From: PALSA-660 sp963726435
GTDB lineage: Bacteria; Actinomycetota; Coriobacteriia; Anaerosomatales; PALSA-660
Direction of reading: 5' to 3'
DNA length: 64,000 nt
Assembly (NCBI GenBank): GCA_963726435.1
Contig: CAVSCJ010000006.1
Coordinates: 124,001 to 188,000, forward strand
Position 1 is the first letter of the stretch. Each line of letters opens with the position of its first letter. The notes beneath the pieces were generated by a model. That model made no database searches and had not been told where the DNA came from. It was given only the letters and a program-made list of their open reading frames with translations. This document shows positions 15,142 through 24,235 of the stretch, one piece after another. Made by a program: the position numbers and the translations under genes.

Positions 15142-16503
15142 ATGCGGGAGTTCGGCAAGATACTGATCGCCAACCGCGGCGAGGTGGCTCTGAGAGTGAT
15201 CAGGGCCTGCCGCGAGATGGACATCCGCACGGTCGCGATCTTCTCCGACGTCGACCGTGACTGCCTGCACACGCGCATGGCCGACGAGGCCGTCTGCGTC
15301 GGCCCCGCGGCGTCATCCGCCAGCTATCTCAACGTTCCGAACATCATCTCAGCCGCGCTGGTCACCGGCGCGAACGCTGTGCACCCCGGCTACGGGTTCC
15401 TGGCCGAGAACGCGGGATTCGCGCGCGCGTGCGAGGACAGCGGGATCAAGTTCATAGGTCCGCCTCCCGACGCGATCGACCGCATGGGCGACAAGGCCGT
15501 CGCCAAGCAGACGATGGAAGCGGCGGGCGTGCCCACCGTGCCCGGCAGCGACGGCCCCGTCACCTGCGAGGCCGAGGCTCTCCGCTTCGCTGACGAGGTC
15601 GGGTACCCGGTGCTGATCAAGGCTTCCGCCGGCGGCGGCGGTCGCGGCATGCGCATCGCCACCGACCGCGCCTCGCTGGCCTCCATGCTGCACGCGGCGA
15701 AGGCCGAAGCGGCCGTCGCGTTCGGCGATGACACCGTCTACCTGGAGAAGTACCTGACACGCCCGCGCCACATCGAGTTCCAGGTCCTCGCGGACAGTCA
15801 CGGCAATGCCATCCACCTGTTCGAGCGCGACTGTTCCGTGCAGCGTCGCCATCAGAAGCTGATCGAGGAATCGCCCTCGCCGGCGCTGACGGACGAGCTG
15901 CGCTCCGCCATGGGTGACGCCGCGCTGCTCGCTGTCCGAGCGGTCGACTACGTCAACGCTGGGACGGTGGAGTTCCTCCTCGACGAGGACGGCAAGTTCT
16001 ACTTCATGGAGATGAACACCCGCGTCCAGGTCGAACATCCCGTGACAGAGGCGGTTACTGGTGTCGACATCATCAAGGAGCAGATCCGGATCGCGGCCGG
16101 CTCTCCGATGCGCCATCCGGATCAGGCCGACATAGTCCAACGCGGGCACGCGATCGAGTTCCGCATCAACGCCGAAGACCCGGCCAACGGCTTCAGGCCG
16201 CACCCCGGGCGCGTCGAGGTCTACAACGCGCCCGGGGGACTCGGAGTGAGAGTCGACTCGCACCTGTACTCGGGATACACCGTGCCGCCGAACTACGACT
16301 CGCTGCTGGCCAAGCTGATCGTGTGGGGCGAGACCCGCTACGAGGCGATCAACAGGGCCCGGCGGGCGCTCGACGAGTTCATCGTAGTGGGGATCCCGAC
16401 GACGATCCCGTTCCACCAGGCGGTCATCGAGAACGAGTACTTCCAGAAGGGCGAGGTCTATACTGACTTCGTGGAAACGCGCATCTACCACGAGCACGAC
16501 TGA
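15142..16503 (+). CDS. accC: Biotin carboxylase subunit (AccC/PycA type)
   Basis: ATP-dependent carboxylation of protein-bound biotin. The 453-residue product has the N-terminal FGKILIANRGEVALRVIRACRE, HPGYGFLAEN, the ATP-grasp glycine loop SAGGGGRGMRI and the catalytic block EMNTRVQVEHPVTE. The C-terminal HPGRVEVYNAPGG region is also present. It carries no carrier domain, consistent with the BCCP domain fused to the preceding carboxyltransferase. Close spacing (7 bases) implies cotranscription. It could serve pyruvate carboxylase, acetyl-CoA carboxylase, or both. Confidence 0.95.
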   Translation: MREFGKILIANRGEVALRVIRACREMDIRTVAIFSDVDRDCLHTRMADEAVCVGPAASSASYLNVPNIISAALVTGANAVHPGYGFLAENAGFARACEDSGIKFIGPPPDAIDRMGDKAVAKQTMEAAGVPTVPGSDGPVTCEAEALRFADEVGYPVLIKASAGGGGRGMRIATDRASLASMLHAAKAEAAVAFGDDTVYLEKYLTRPRHIEFQVLADSHGNAIHLFERDCSVQRRHQKLIEESPSPALTDELRSAMGDAALLAVRAVDYVNAGTVEFLLDEDGKFYFMEMNTRVQVEHPVTEAVTGVDIIKEQIRIAAGSPMRHPDQADIVQRGHAIEFRINAEDPANGFRPHPGRVEVYNAPGGLGVRVDSHLYSGYTVPPNYDSLLAKLIVWGETRYEAINRARRALDEFIVVGIPTTIPFHQAVIENEYFQKGEVYTDFVETRIYHEHD

Positions 16504-16554
16504 CGGCGCCACCAGCTGACGGGGCGCCGTCGCCTCGACTAGCGGAAGGGACCC

Positions 16555-16899
16555 GTGAAGAGCATGCCAGCCGAACTGAGCCTGGAGGGCCTCGACATCG
16601 CTCCGGGCGTGGTCGAGACCGTCGTGCAGCTCGCCGCCGGTGCCGTGGAGGGCGTCGCATCGGTCGACACCTCGCCTCTGGGCAAGATCTCGCGCTCGAC
16701 CAAGGCGACCGAGGTCTCCCTCGACGAGGAAGGGCTGTTCGTGGTCGGGCTGCACATAACCGCGACTTATGGCCGCCCGCTGCGACAGCTCGCCGCCGCG
16801 GTGCAGGACGCAGTGTGTGACGCGCTTCAATCGCAGACCGGTCACGCCGCGTCGCGCGTCGACGTGTTCATCGACGCCATACAGTTCCCCGAGCAGTAG
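16555..16899 (+). CDS. Asp23/Gls24 family envelope protein
   Basis: Small cytoplasmic or membrane-associated protein of the Asp23 (DUF322) family, linked to envelope homeostasis in Gram-positives. The 114-residue product has the typical LDIAPGVVETVVQLAAGAV start and the VVGLHITATYGRPL strand. GTG 16555 follows GGAAGGG with 5-base spacing. The gene order accC-asp23-nusB is classical in Firmicutes and related Actinobacteria and supports the call. Biochemical function is not established. Confidence 0.88.
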   Translation: MKSMPAELSLEGLDIAPGVVETVVQLAAGAVEGVASVDTSPLGKISRSTKATEVSLDEEGLFVVGLHITATYGRPLRQLAAAVQDAVCDALQSQTGHAASRVDVFIDAIQFPEQ

Positions 16900-16915
16900 G
16901 GCCGGCCGCACACTC

Positions 16916-17350
16916 ATGCTCGAACGACGCAGGGCCCGACACCAAGCGCTCCACATCCTGTACCAGCGGGAGATCACCGAGCAGAGCGCGGTGAGCATCC
17001 TCGCCGACGGCAGCTTCTCCATCGAGGACGGCGAGCCCACCTCCTACTGCCGCGATGCCGTGACCGGCGTCGAGGCGCACCAGGGGCGGATAGACGCGAT
17101 CATCGAGGACATCTCGGAGAACTGGTCGCTGTCGCGCATGCCCTTGGTGGACCGCAGCATCCTGCGGCTGGCGGTGTGGGAGATGCTCTACCGCGACGAG
17201 GACGTCCCCGACTCGGTGGCCATAAACGAGGCAGTGGAGATGGCCAAGGTCTACGGCGGCGAGGACTCATCGAAGTTCATAAACGGCATCCTGGGCCGGC
17301 TCGCGGACGTTGCGGCCGCTGGCGGGGCAAAGGAGGACACTGATGAGTGA
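16916..17350 (+). CDS. nusB: Transcription antitermination factor NusB
   Basis: RNA-binding all-helical protein that binds boxA RNA with NusE in rRNA antitermination. The 144-residue product has the N-terminal ERRRARHQALHILYQREI, the central VDRSILRLAVWEMLYRD and the C-terminal INEAVEMAKVYGGEDSSKFINGILG, all family signatures. I start at ATG 16916; an upstream in-frame start would add 49 unrelated residues inside asp23. The end overlaps xseB by 8 bases. Confidence 0.94.
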   Translation: MLERRRARHQALHILYQREITEQSAVSILADGSFSIEDGEPTSYCRDAVTGVEAHQGRIDAIIEDISENWSLSRMPLVDRSILRLAVWEMLYRDEDVPDSVAINEAVEMAKVYGGEDSSKFINGILGRLADVAAAGGAKEDTDE

Positions 17351-17717
17351 CGAGCGCTCGACCTTCGAGATGACCCGGGCACGACTGGAGGACATAGTCG
17401 CCCAGGCCCGACGCAAGGACGTCTCGCTCGAGCAGAGCCTAGACCTGCTCGAGGAGGCCGTCCGGCTCGTGAACCAGTGCAACGAGCTCATCGACCAGAC
17501 CGCGTTCCGGGCGCCCGACACAGAAGGTCAGGTCGCGGGCTTCGAGGAGTCCACGGTGACCATGACCGATCTGATCGAGGCCGTAGACATCGACGGCGAC
17601 GGGGTCGCGGACGTTCTGGTCGAGACCGTGCTCGTCTCCGAGGATGTGGGTACGGAAGATCAGGAGGCCGGCGAGTCCGGCTCGCCGGCTGAAGAAGAGG
17701 ACGACGAGCGCGAGTGA
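17343..17717 (+). CDS. xseB: Exonuclease VII small subunit-like protein with acidic C-terminal extension
   Basis: Residues 6-~55 match XseB: FEMTRARLEDIVAQARRKDVSLEQSLDLLEE, then VRLVNQCNELID. XseB is normally about 70-85 residues, so this 124-residue product has an extra tail. The tail contains DIDGDGVADVLVE, which looks like a calcium-loop (DxDGDG) motif, and ends in a run of Glu/Asp. No xseA is present nearby, although many genomes pair them. ATG 17343 overlaps nusB, suggesting coupling. The XseB assignment is good; the tail's role is unknown. Confidence 0.78.
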   Translation: MSDERSTFEMTRARLEDIVAQARRKDVSLEQSLDLLEEAVRLVNQCNELIDQTAFRAPDTEGQVAGFEESTVTMTDLIEAVDIDGDGVADVLVETVLVSEDVGTEDQEAGESGSPAEEEDDERE

Positions 17718-17769
17718 CGCTCGGCCCGACGGCGCCGTAACGGCGCGGTGACGTGGTGGTGTGTCCGGA

Positions 17770-17798
17770 TTGCGAGTGAGGGATAGCGGGTCTAACGT
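17770..17798 (+). promoter_or_regulatory. Candidate dxs promoter
   Basis: TTGCGA (17770-17775), 17-base spacer, TAACGT (17793-17798), placed 61 bases before the dxs start in a 141-base intergenic gap. Confidence 0.45.
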
Positions 17799-17858
17799 CG
17801 GACCGAGAAGCGGACCTCATGCGGGGACCGACCTGGCAAGGAGGATGACGCACCGACA

Positions 17859-19793
17859 GTGAGCGACCGCATCCTCGACACGATCTCGACCCCCGAAGAC
17901 CTCAAGCCGCTGAGCGGCGCGCAGTTGCGCGCGCTCTCCGTCGAGATCCGCGAGCGTCTCGTATCGACGGTGGCCGAGACCGGCGGGCACCTCGCGCCGA
18001 ACCTTGGCGTCGTCGAACTGACCATAGGGCTCCTGCGCGCTTTGGACACTCCGCGAGACCGGGTGATCTGGGACGTCGGCCACCAGGCGTACGTGTTCAA
18101 GTTGCTCACGGGTCGGCGGGAGCGTTTCGACACCCTGCGGCAGTACGGCGGCGTGTGCGGCTTCCCGAAGCGCAGCGAGTCGCCCTACGACGTGTTCGAC
18201 ACCGGGCACGCGTCCAACTCGATCTCGGTGGCGCTGGGTCTGGCCCAGGCGCGCGACGCGACGGGCGGCGACGAGCAGATCGTCGCGGTGATCGGAGACG
18301 GCTCTCTCACCGGCGGGATGGCTTTCGAGGCCCTCAACCACGCTGGCCACCTCGGAACGAACATGACGGTGGTGCTCAACGACAACGAGATGTCGATCTC
18401 CGAGAACGTCGGCGCGCTGGCGAGCTACCTGGCGCGCGTCCGGCTGGATCCGCGCTACATCCGGCTCCGCGAGGACGTCGAGGGAGCGATCTCAAAGGTG
18501 CCCGGCATCGGCGCCGGGCTGGTCGCGGCGGGCGAGGCCGCGAAGGAGTCGTTCAAGCAGCTGATCGTGCCCGGCATGCTCTTCGAGGAGCTCGGCTGGA
18601 AGTATGTGGGTCCCATCAACGGCCACGACGTCCAGAAGGTGCAAGACGCGGTCAGTTGGGCCGGGAAGGTCGAGGGCCCGGTCATCGTCCACGCGGTTAC
18701 CCGCAAGGGCCAAGGCTACGCCCCCGCGGAGAAGTCGCCGGACACCTTCCACGGCGTCGGCCCGTTCGACGTTGCGACTGGCAAGCTCAAAGGTTCGACC
18801 GGCGGACCGCCATCGTTCACCGAGGTGTTCTCCGAGGCGATAGTGGCCGAGGCCGCGCGTGACGAGCGCATCTGCGCGATAACTGCTGCCATGCCCTCCG
18901 GCACGGGCCTCGACAGGTTCCGCGACGCCTACCCGGACCGCTTCTTCGACGTCGGGATCGCCGAGCAGCACGCGGTGGGCTTCGCCGCGGGGCTCGCTGT
19001 CGGCGGCCGCCGCCCCGTGGTCGCGATCTACTCGACGTTCATCCAGCGCGCCTTCGACCAGGTCGTCATGGACGTCTGCCTGCAGAACCTGCCCGTCGTG
19101 TTCGCGCTCGACCGGGCAGGGCTGGTGGGGGAGGACGGCCCGACGCATCACGGTGCGTTCGACATGAGCTTCCTGCGCGCGGTACCGAACCTGACGTTGT
19201 GCGCGCCGGCCGACGAGGCCGAACTCGTGGACATGCTGCACACCGGGCTGTCGGGCGACGGTCCGTTCGCGATCCGCTACCCGAGGGGGAAGGCCGCGGG
19301 GGTAGCGCTGCCACGCAACCCTTCCGTGCTCGAGGCGGGTCGCGCCCAAGTCCGCCGCACTGGCACGGACGTAGCGTTGCTCGCCTTCGGACGCATGGTC
19401 GGGGTGGCCGAAAGGGCGTCGGCGCTGCTGATGGAGGCGGGCGTCTCGGCCTCGGTCGTGAACATGAGGTGGGTCAAGCCCGTAGACATGGAGACGGTGG
19501 CGTGGGCGGCCCAGACGCACGCGCTCATCGTCACGATCGAGGAGAACACCAGCCTCGGAGGCGCGGGGTCCGCGGTGCTCGAGTCTCTGGCCGACATGGG
19601 GATGGCGCCCGCGATCATGCACCTCGGGATACCCGACTGCTTCGTCACGCACGGGGCGATGGACCGACTGTTGTCGGACGTGCGCCTGACGCCCGAGGGC
19701 GTGAGTCAGGCCGTGCTGGGCCGCTTGGAGCGCGTCGCCGAGAGCGAGGGCGAGCGACTTGGCCAGACGCCGAGCCGACGCCGCGCTCGTTGA
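17859..19793 (+). CDS. dxs: 1-deoxy-D-xylulose-5-phosphate synthase
   Basis: Thiamine-diphosphate enzyme condensing pyruvate and glyceraldehyde 3-phosphate, the first step of the MEP isoprenoid pathway that supplies undecaprenyl carriers. The 644-residue product has the N-terminal TGGHLAPNLGVVELTIGL, the TPP motif GDGSLTGGMAFEALNHAG, the FDVGIAEQHAVGFAAGLA block with the catalytic Glu, and HHGAFDMSFLR. GTG 17859 follows AAGGAGG (17838-17844) at a slightly long 14-base spacing. The 3' end overlaps tlyA by 35 bases. Confidence 0.96.
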   Translation: MSDRILDTISTPEDLKPLSGAQLRALSVEIRERLVSTVAETGGHLAPNLGVVELTIGLLRALDTPRDRVIWDVGHQAYVFKLLTGRRERFDTLRQYGGVCGFPKRSESPYDVFDTGHASNSISVALGLAQARDATGGDEQIVAVIGDGSLTGGMAFEALNHAGHLGTNMTVVLNDNEMSISENVGALASYLARVRLDPRYIRLREDVEGAISKVPGIGAGLVAAGEAAKESFKQLIVPGMLFEELGWKYVGPINGHDVQKVQDAVSWAGKVEGPVIVHAVTRKGQGYAPAEKSPDTFHGVGPFDVATGKLKGSTGGPPSFTEVFSEAIVAEAARDERICAITAAMPSGTGLDRFRDAYPDRFFDVGIAEQHAVGFAAGLAVGGRRPVVAIYSTFIQRAFDQVVMDVCLQNLPVVFALDRAGLVGEDGPTHHGAFDMSFLRAVPNLTLCAPADEAELVDMLHTGLSGDGPFAIRYPRGKAAGVALPRNPSVLEAGRAQVRRTGTDVALLAFGRMVGVAERASALLMEAGVSASVVNMRWVKPVDMETVAWAAQTHALIVTIEENTSLGGAGSAVLESLADMGMAPAIMHLGIPDCFVTHGAMDRLLSDVRLTPEGVSQAVLGRLERVAESEGERLGQTPSRRRAR

Positions 19794-20556
19794 CGCGGGG
19801 CTGTTCGCGTCCCGGGAGCAGGCGAAAGCGGCCATCCTCGCGGGCCGGGTCAGGGTGGGCGGCGCGCCGCTGACCAAGGCCGGCACGGCGGTCGCCGACG
19901 ACGCGGTCTTCGAGGTCGAACCGGCCCAGGAGTACGTGTCGCGCGGAGGCCACAAGCTCGCGGGGGCACTCGACGGTTTCGGAGTCGTCGTCGAGGGGCT
20001 CGGCGCGCTGGACGTGGGCGCCTCAACAGGCGGCTTCACGGACTGCCTCCTGAAGCGCGGGGCGGCGTCGGTCACCGCGATCGACGTCGGCTACGGACAG
20101 CTTGCGTGGAAGCTGCGAGGCGACGATCGGGTCACCGTGCTCGAGCGTACCAACATCCGTTCCGTGGACCGGGACGTTGCCGGCGCGCCGTTCGACCTGG
20201 CTGTCGTCGACGTCTCGTTCATCTCCCTGGGGAAGGTCCTTCCGCATCTGGTCGCCGTCCTCAAGCCTGACGGCGAGGTGTTGGCTCTGGTCAAGCCGCA
20301 GTTCGAGGCGGGTAAGGGCCGCGTGGGAAGACGGGGTGTCGTACGGGATCCGGCCGTCCACGCCGAGGTGCTGCGTACCGTGGAGCGCGAGGCAGCGGCG
20401 ACGGGTTTCGTCCTGCGGGGGATGACTTGGTCGCCCATCACTGGGCCTCAGGGTAATATCGAGTTCTGGATGCGGCTCGCGCGCAGCGGTGAGCCGGCTG
20501 CCATCGATCATCGGGACCTCGTGCGCGCGGCGCACGAGTCTTTGGGGGGCCGTTAG
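19759..20556 (+). CDS. tlyA: TlyA family rRNA 2'-O-methyltransferase
   Basis: The N-terminal S4 RNA-binding domain (RRRADAALVDAGLFASREQAKAAI) is followed by an FtsJ-like Rossmann methyltransferase. SAM motif LDVGASTGGFTDCLL, VDVSFISLGKVLP and KPQFEAG are visible. The 265-residue length is standard. TlyA methylates 16S and 23S rRNA and determines capreomycin sensitivity in mycobacteria. The start is TTG 19759 inside the dxs end, a common coupled arrangement. tlyA-nadK-recN is a conserved order. Confidence 0.93.
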   Translation: MARRRADAALVDAGLFASREQAKAAILAGRVRVGGAPLTKAGTAVADDAVFEVEPAQEYVSRGGHKLAGALDGFGVVVEGLGALDVGASTGGFTDCLLKRGAASVTAIDVGYGQLAWKLRGDDRVTVLERTNIRSVDRDVAGAPFDLAVVDVSFISLGKVLPHLVAVLKPDGEVLALVKPQFEAGKGRVGRRGVVRDPAVHAEVLRTVEREAAATGFVLRGMTWSPITGPQGNIEFWMRLARSGEPAAIDHRDLVRAAHESLGGR

Positions 20557-20562
20557 CCGGTC

Positions 20563-21402
20563 ATGCGGATACAACTCGTACCCAACACCGACAATCCGCA
20601 CGCGTGCGCCGCCGCGCGTGCGCTCGCGCTCGACCTGGCGGCCGACGGCCACGCCGTGGCCGCCGCGGCAAACGACGTGGCCGGATGCGGCCTCGATGCG
20701 GTCGCAGGGATCGCCTCCGACTCGGAACTGGTCGTTGCACTGGGCGGGGACGGCACGATCCTCAAGGCGGCGCATCTGCTCGCGGGGGCGGACGTCCCGA
20801 TATTCGGGTTCAACCTCGGGCGGCTGGGCTTCTTGTGCGGTGCGTCCAACGGCGACCCGCTTGCCGCGGTGCGCGCAGTCGTGGCAGGCGAGGCCCGCGA
20901 GGTCCGGAGGGTCATGCTGCGGGCCGAGGCCACGCACGGAGGTCGTGTTGCGGGGGCGCACAACGCGCTCAACGAGGTATTCGTCGGGCGCTCAGCGGGG
21001 ACACGTGCCGTCGAGATGGCCGTCGCCATCGACGGCGAGCCCTTCGCCCAGTGGTTGTGCGACGGCGTCATCGTCGCGACGCCGACCGGCTCGACCGCCT
21101 ACGCACTCTCCGTCGGTGGCCCGCTCATGGTCCCGGAGCTGCGGGCGATGATCTTGGCGCCCGCGGGAGCGCACACGCTGGTCGTCCGGCCGATCGTGCT
21201 CGGACCGACTTCGCGCATCACGTTCACCTTCCCGATCCCGGCGCGAGCGGGCGCCTGCATGCTGGTGGACGGCGATCCGGCGCCTTGCCGGAGCGCGATC
21301 GAGCGCGTCGAGATCGTTCTGGCCGACCAGGAGATACGAACGCTGCACGTCGACGGGCGGTCGTTCGTGGCGGCGGCGCGCGACTCCTTCTTCCGGAGCT
21401 GA
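20563..21402 (+). CDS. nadK: NAD kinase
   Basis: ATP- or polyphosphate-dependent phosphorylation of NAD to NADP. The 279-residue product contains the diagnostic VVALGGDGTILKAA motif, the NE/D motif HNALNEVFVGRS, and the substrate-binding GVIVATPTGSTAYALSVGGP. The ATG lies 6 bases after tlyA and the gene ends 6 bases before recN, so a single transcript is likely. Confidence 0.96.
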   Translation: MRIQLVPNTDNPHACAAARALALDLAADGHAVAAAANDVAGCGLDAVAGIASDSELVVALGGDGTILKAAHLLAGADVPIFGFNLGRLGFLCGASNGDPLAAVRAVVAGEAREVRRVMLRAEATHGGRVAGAHNALNEVFVGRSAGTRAVEMAVAIDGEPFAQWLCDGVIVATPTGSTAYALSVGGPLMVPELRAMILAPAGAHTLVVRPIVLGPTSRITFTFPIPARAGACMLVDGDPAPCRSAIERVEIVLADQEIRTLHVDGRSFVAAARDSFFRS

Positions 21403-21408
21403 CGGCAA

Positions 21409-23034
21409 GTGCTCGAGGAGCTCCACGTGAAGGACCTCGCTCTCATCGAGGAGACGTGGCTCGAGCTCGGTCCGGGGATGACAGTCATGACGGGGGAGAC
21501 GGGCGCGGGGAAGACGGTGCTCGTCGGCGCGCTGAAGCTGCTCTTGGGCGAACGCGCCGACGCGACGCTCGTCCGCTCGGGGGCGGATGAGGCCGTGGTC
21601 GAGGGGCGCTTCCTCGATGGCGGCGTCGAGCACGCCGCGCGCCGGCGCGTGGGCTCGGACGGGCGCAGCCGCTGCTATCTCGACGGCGAGATGGCGACGG
21701 TCGGGAGACTTGCGGAGATGCTCGGCCCTCTGGTGGACCTCCACGGCCAGCACGACCACCAGGAGCTTCTGAGGCCCGCGACCCACGCGTCGCTCCTGGA
21801 CCGCTTCGCCGGTTCCGAGCCGCTCGCTGACGGGTATCGGGAGGCGTTCCGTGCCCACGCCACCGTGGCGGGCGAGCTCGCCCGCGTCGGCGCGGCGATG
21901 GGCGACCGCCAAGCGCGGCTGGCGGTTCTTCAGGCGGCCATCTCCGACATCGACCGAGTGGCGCCCGAACCTGGGGAGGACGACGCGATGACGGCGCGTC
22001 TGCCCCGTCTGCGCCATGGCGAACGACTCACCTCTGCTGCGTCGGGAGCATATCGCGCACTGACCGAGGAGGGCGCCGTCTCAGACCGGCTCGGCGAGGC
22101 CGTCGCCGCCATGGGGAGTGTGGCCGGCATCGACCCGGTTCTGGACGAGAAGGCCGCGGCGCTCACGGACCTGGAGTCCAAGCTCGCCGATGTCGCGCAG
22201 GGCATACGCGACTACGGTGAAGCGGTGGAGTTCGACGCGGCGGCGCTCGAGGAGGCCGAAGCTCGTCTGGCGGCTCTCTCCGTGCTCAAGCGGAGCTGGG
22301 GCCCGACTTTGGAGGACGTGATCGCCTACCGCGCGGCGGCCGAACAGGAAGCGGCTACGCTCGAGGCGGGCGAGGAGGGCTTGGATCGACTGCGCGAGGC
22401 CGTCGCGAACGCGGACGGCGGTCTTCGCGAGGCGGCCGCCGCCCTGACGGCCGCGCGCGAGAAGGCCGCGCCCGTCTTCGAAGAGCGGCTTGCCGAGGCG
22501 TCGCGCGACCTGGCAATGCCTTCAGGACGGTTCGAGGTCTCCCGCACGGCGCTGGGGCGCGACTCGTGGACTTCCGACGGTCCCGAGCGCCTGGAGTTCC
22601 TCTACGCGCCGGGACCGGGCGAGGCTCCGCGCCCGCTGGCGCGCATCGCCTCCGGAGGCGAGGTCTCCCGGGTGATGCTCGCCTTGAAGAGCGTCCTTGG
22701 ACACGCGGACAGGGTGCCGGTGCTCGTCTTCGACGAGATCGACTCCGGCATCGGCGGCGCGACGGCGCTGGCAGTCGGGGCGCGTCTGAGGAGCCTCTCG
22801 GACGGTCGGCAGGTACTTGTGGTCACCCACCTGGCTCAGGTCGCCGCCTTTGCCGACGCGCACCTGGTGGTCGAGAAGTCGTGCGCAGGCGGGCGCGACC
22901 GCACGGGCGTGCGCACGATCTCCGGCGACGAACGGGTCGTCGAGCTGGCCCGGATGCTGTCGGGCTCCGAGACCGACACGTCGCTCGCGCATGCGCGTGA
23001 ACTGCTCTCCTCAGTCAACCTCCCGGGCGTCTGA
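21409..23034 (+). CDS. recN: DNA repair protein RecN
   Basis: SMC-like ATPase acting early in double-strand break repair. The 541-residue product has an N-terminal Walker A (TGETGAGKTVLVGALKLLLG), two long coiled-coil arms around a central DLHGQHDHQELL segment, and the C-terminal ABC signature IASGGEVSRVMLALK with Walker B VLVFDEIDSGIGG. Length is just below the usual 550-560. GTG 21409 lies 6 bases after nadK. Confidence 0.96.
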   Translation: MLEELHVKDLALIEETWLELGPGMTVMTGETGAGKTVLVGALKLLLGERADATLVRSGADEAVVEGRFLDGGVEHAARRRVGSDGRSRCYLDGEMATVGRLAEMLGPLVDLHGQHDHQELLRPATHASLLDRFAGSEPLADGYREAFRAHATVAGELARVGAAMGDRQARLAVLQAAISDIDRVAPEPGEDDAMTARLPRLRHGERLTSAASGAYRALTEEGAVSDRLGEAVAAMGSVAGIDPVLDEKAAALTDLESKLADVAQGIRDYGEAVEFDAAALEEAEARLAALSVLKRSWGPTLEDVIAYRAAAEQEAATLEAGEEGLDRLREAVANADGGLREAAAALTAAREKAAPVFEERLAEASRDLAMPSGRFEVSRTALGRDSWTSDGPERLEFLYAPGPGEAPRPLARIASGGEVSRVMLALKSVLGHADRVPVLVFDEIDSGIGGATALAVGARLRSLSDGRQVLVVTHLAQVAAFADAHLVVEKSCAGGRDRTGVRTISGDERVVELARMLSGSETDTSLAHARELLSSVNLPGV

Positions 23035-23097
23035 TAGACTCGGCTCGCGCCTGGGGAGCGCCTCGAGTCGCTTCGCACGTCTGACGAGAAGGACCTC

Positions 23098-24219
23098 ATG
23101 CGTCACAAGGGCATCGCACGACTCGGCAAGCGGACCAAGGATCTGGTCAAGCGGCTCGGGCCGACGGACATAGCCATCATCGACCACGCCGACATGGACC
23201 GGGTGAGCGCTGAGGGTCTGCTCTCGACCGGCGTCGAAGTGGTCATCAACGCCGCCCGATCGATCACCGGCGCGTACCCCAACCTCGGCCCGCTACTGCT
23301 TACGCGCGGAGGCGTCACGTTGATCGATGCGGTGGGCCCGGAGGTCTTCGATGCGGTTCACGACGGCGACGCGATCGAGGTCGAGGGGGGCGACGTTCTC
23401 AAAGGCCGCAAGATCGTGGCGCGGGGCACGCGAATGAGCGTCGACGCGATCGAGAGCGCGATGGAGGACGCCAAGGCCGGCATAGGGGAGCAGCTAGACG
23501 CATTCGCCCGGAACACGATCGAGTACCTCGAGAAGGAGAGAGCGCTCCTGACCGAGGGTGTCGGCATCCCGCATACGAGGACCGACCTGCACCACAGGCA
23601 CGTCATGGTCGTCGTCCGCGGATACGACTACAAGGAAGACCTCAACACTCTCAAGCCCTACATCCGCGAGATGCACCCGGTGCTCGTGGGGGTGGACGGC
23701 GGTGCGGACGCCATCTTCGAGGCGGGGTTCAAGCCGGACCTCATCATCGGCGACATGGATTCGGTGAGCGACCAGGCGTTGAGTGGCGGCGCCGAGTTGC
23801 TGGTGCACGGATACCCCGACGGGCGCGCCCCCGGGATGGCCCGCCTCCAGGCGCTCGGGCTGGAAGGTGTGGTGTGGCCGCTGGCGGCCACCAGCGAGGA
23901 CCTCGCTCTGCTGCTCGCTTTCGAGAGCGGCGCGGACCTCATAGTCGCAGTCGGCACCCACGCCAACCTGATCGAGTACCTCGACAAGGGGCGCAAGGGC
24001 ATGGCCTCGAGCTTCCTCGTCCGCCTGAAGGTGGGCCCGAAGCTGGTGGACGCCAAGGGAGTGAGCAAGCTTTATCGAGCGGCGCCGCGCTTCCTCGACC
24101 TGTCTTTCATCGTCGCGGCGGGTCTCGTCCTGGTCACGGTGATCGTGTTCATCTCGCCGCAGGCTCGCAACGGGCTGGGTCTGCTGCTTCTGCGTCTGCG
24201 CGCCTTCGTCGGCATCTAG
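23098..24219 (+). CDS. steA: SteA-like cytokinetic ring protein
   Basis: The 373-residue product has a predicted cytoplasmic body with a thiamine-pyrophosphokinase-like region (VGVDGGADAIFEAGFKPDLIIGDMDS), conserved in SteA proteins. One or two C-terminal transmembrane segments follow (about 335-370, LDLSFIVAAGLVLVTVIVFI). In Corynebacterium glutamicum SteA works with SteB to localise the RipA peptidoglycan hydrolase at the septum. The next gene is a SteB/MctB-family protein, which strengthens the assignment. ATG 23098 follows GAGAAGGA. Enzymatic activity is not expected; the TPK-like fold probably serves binding. Confidence 0.85.
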   Translation: MRHKGIARLGKRTKDLVKRLGPTDIAIIDHADMDRVSAEGLLSTGVEVVINAARSITGAYPNLGPLLLTRGGVTLIDAVGPEVFDAVHDGDAIEVEGGDVLKGRKIVARGTRMSVDAIESAMEDAKAGIGEQLDAFARNTIEYLEKERALLTEGVGIPHTRTDLHHRHVMVVVRGYDYKEDLNTLKPYIREMHPVLVGVDGGADAIFEAGFKPDLIIGDMDSVSDQALSGGAELLVHGYPDGRAPGMARLQALGLEGVVWPLAATSEDLALLLAFESGADLIVAVGTHANLIEYLDKGRKGMASSFLVRLKVGPKLVDAKGVSKLYRAAPRFLDLSFIVAAGLVLVTVIVFISPQARNGLGLLLLRLRAFVGI

Positions 24220-24235
24220 GGAGCGGTCAGAGACC

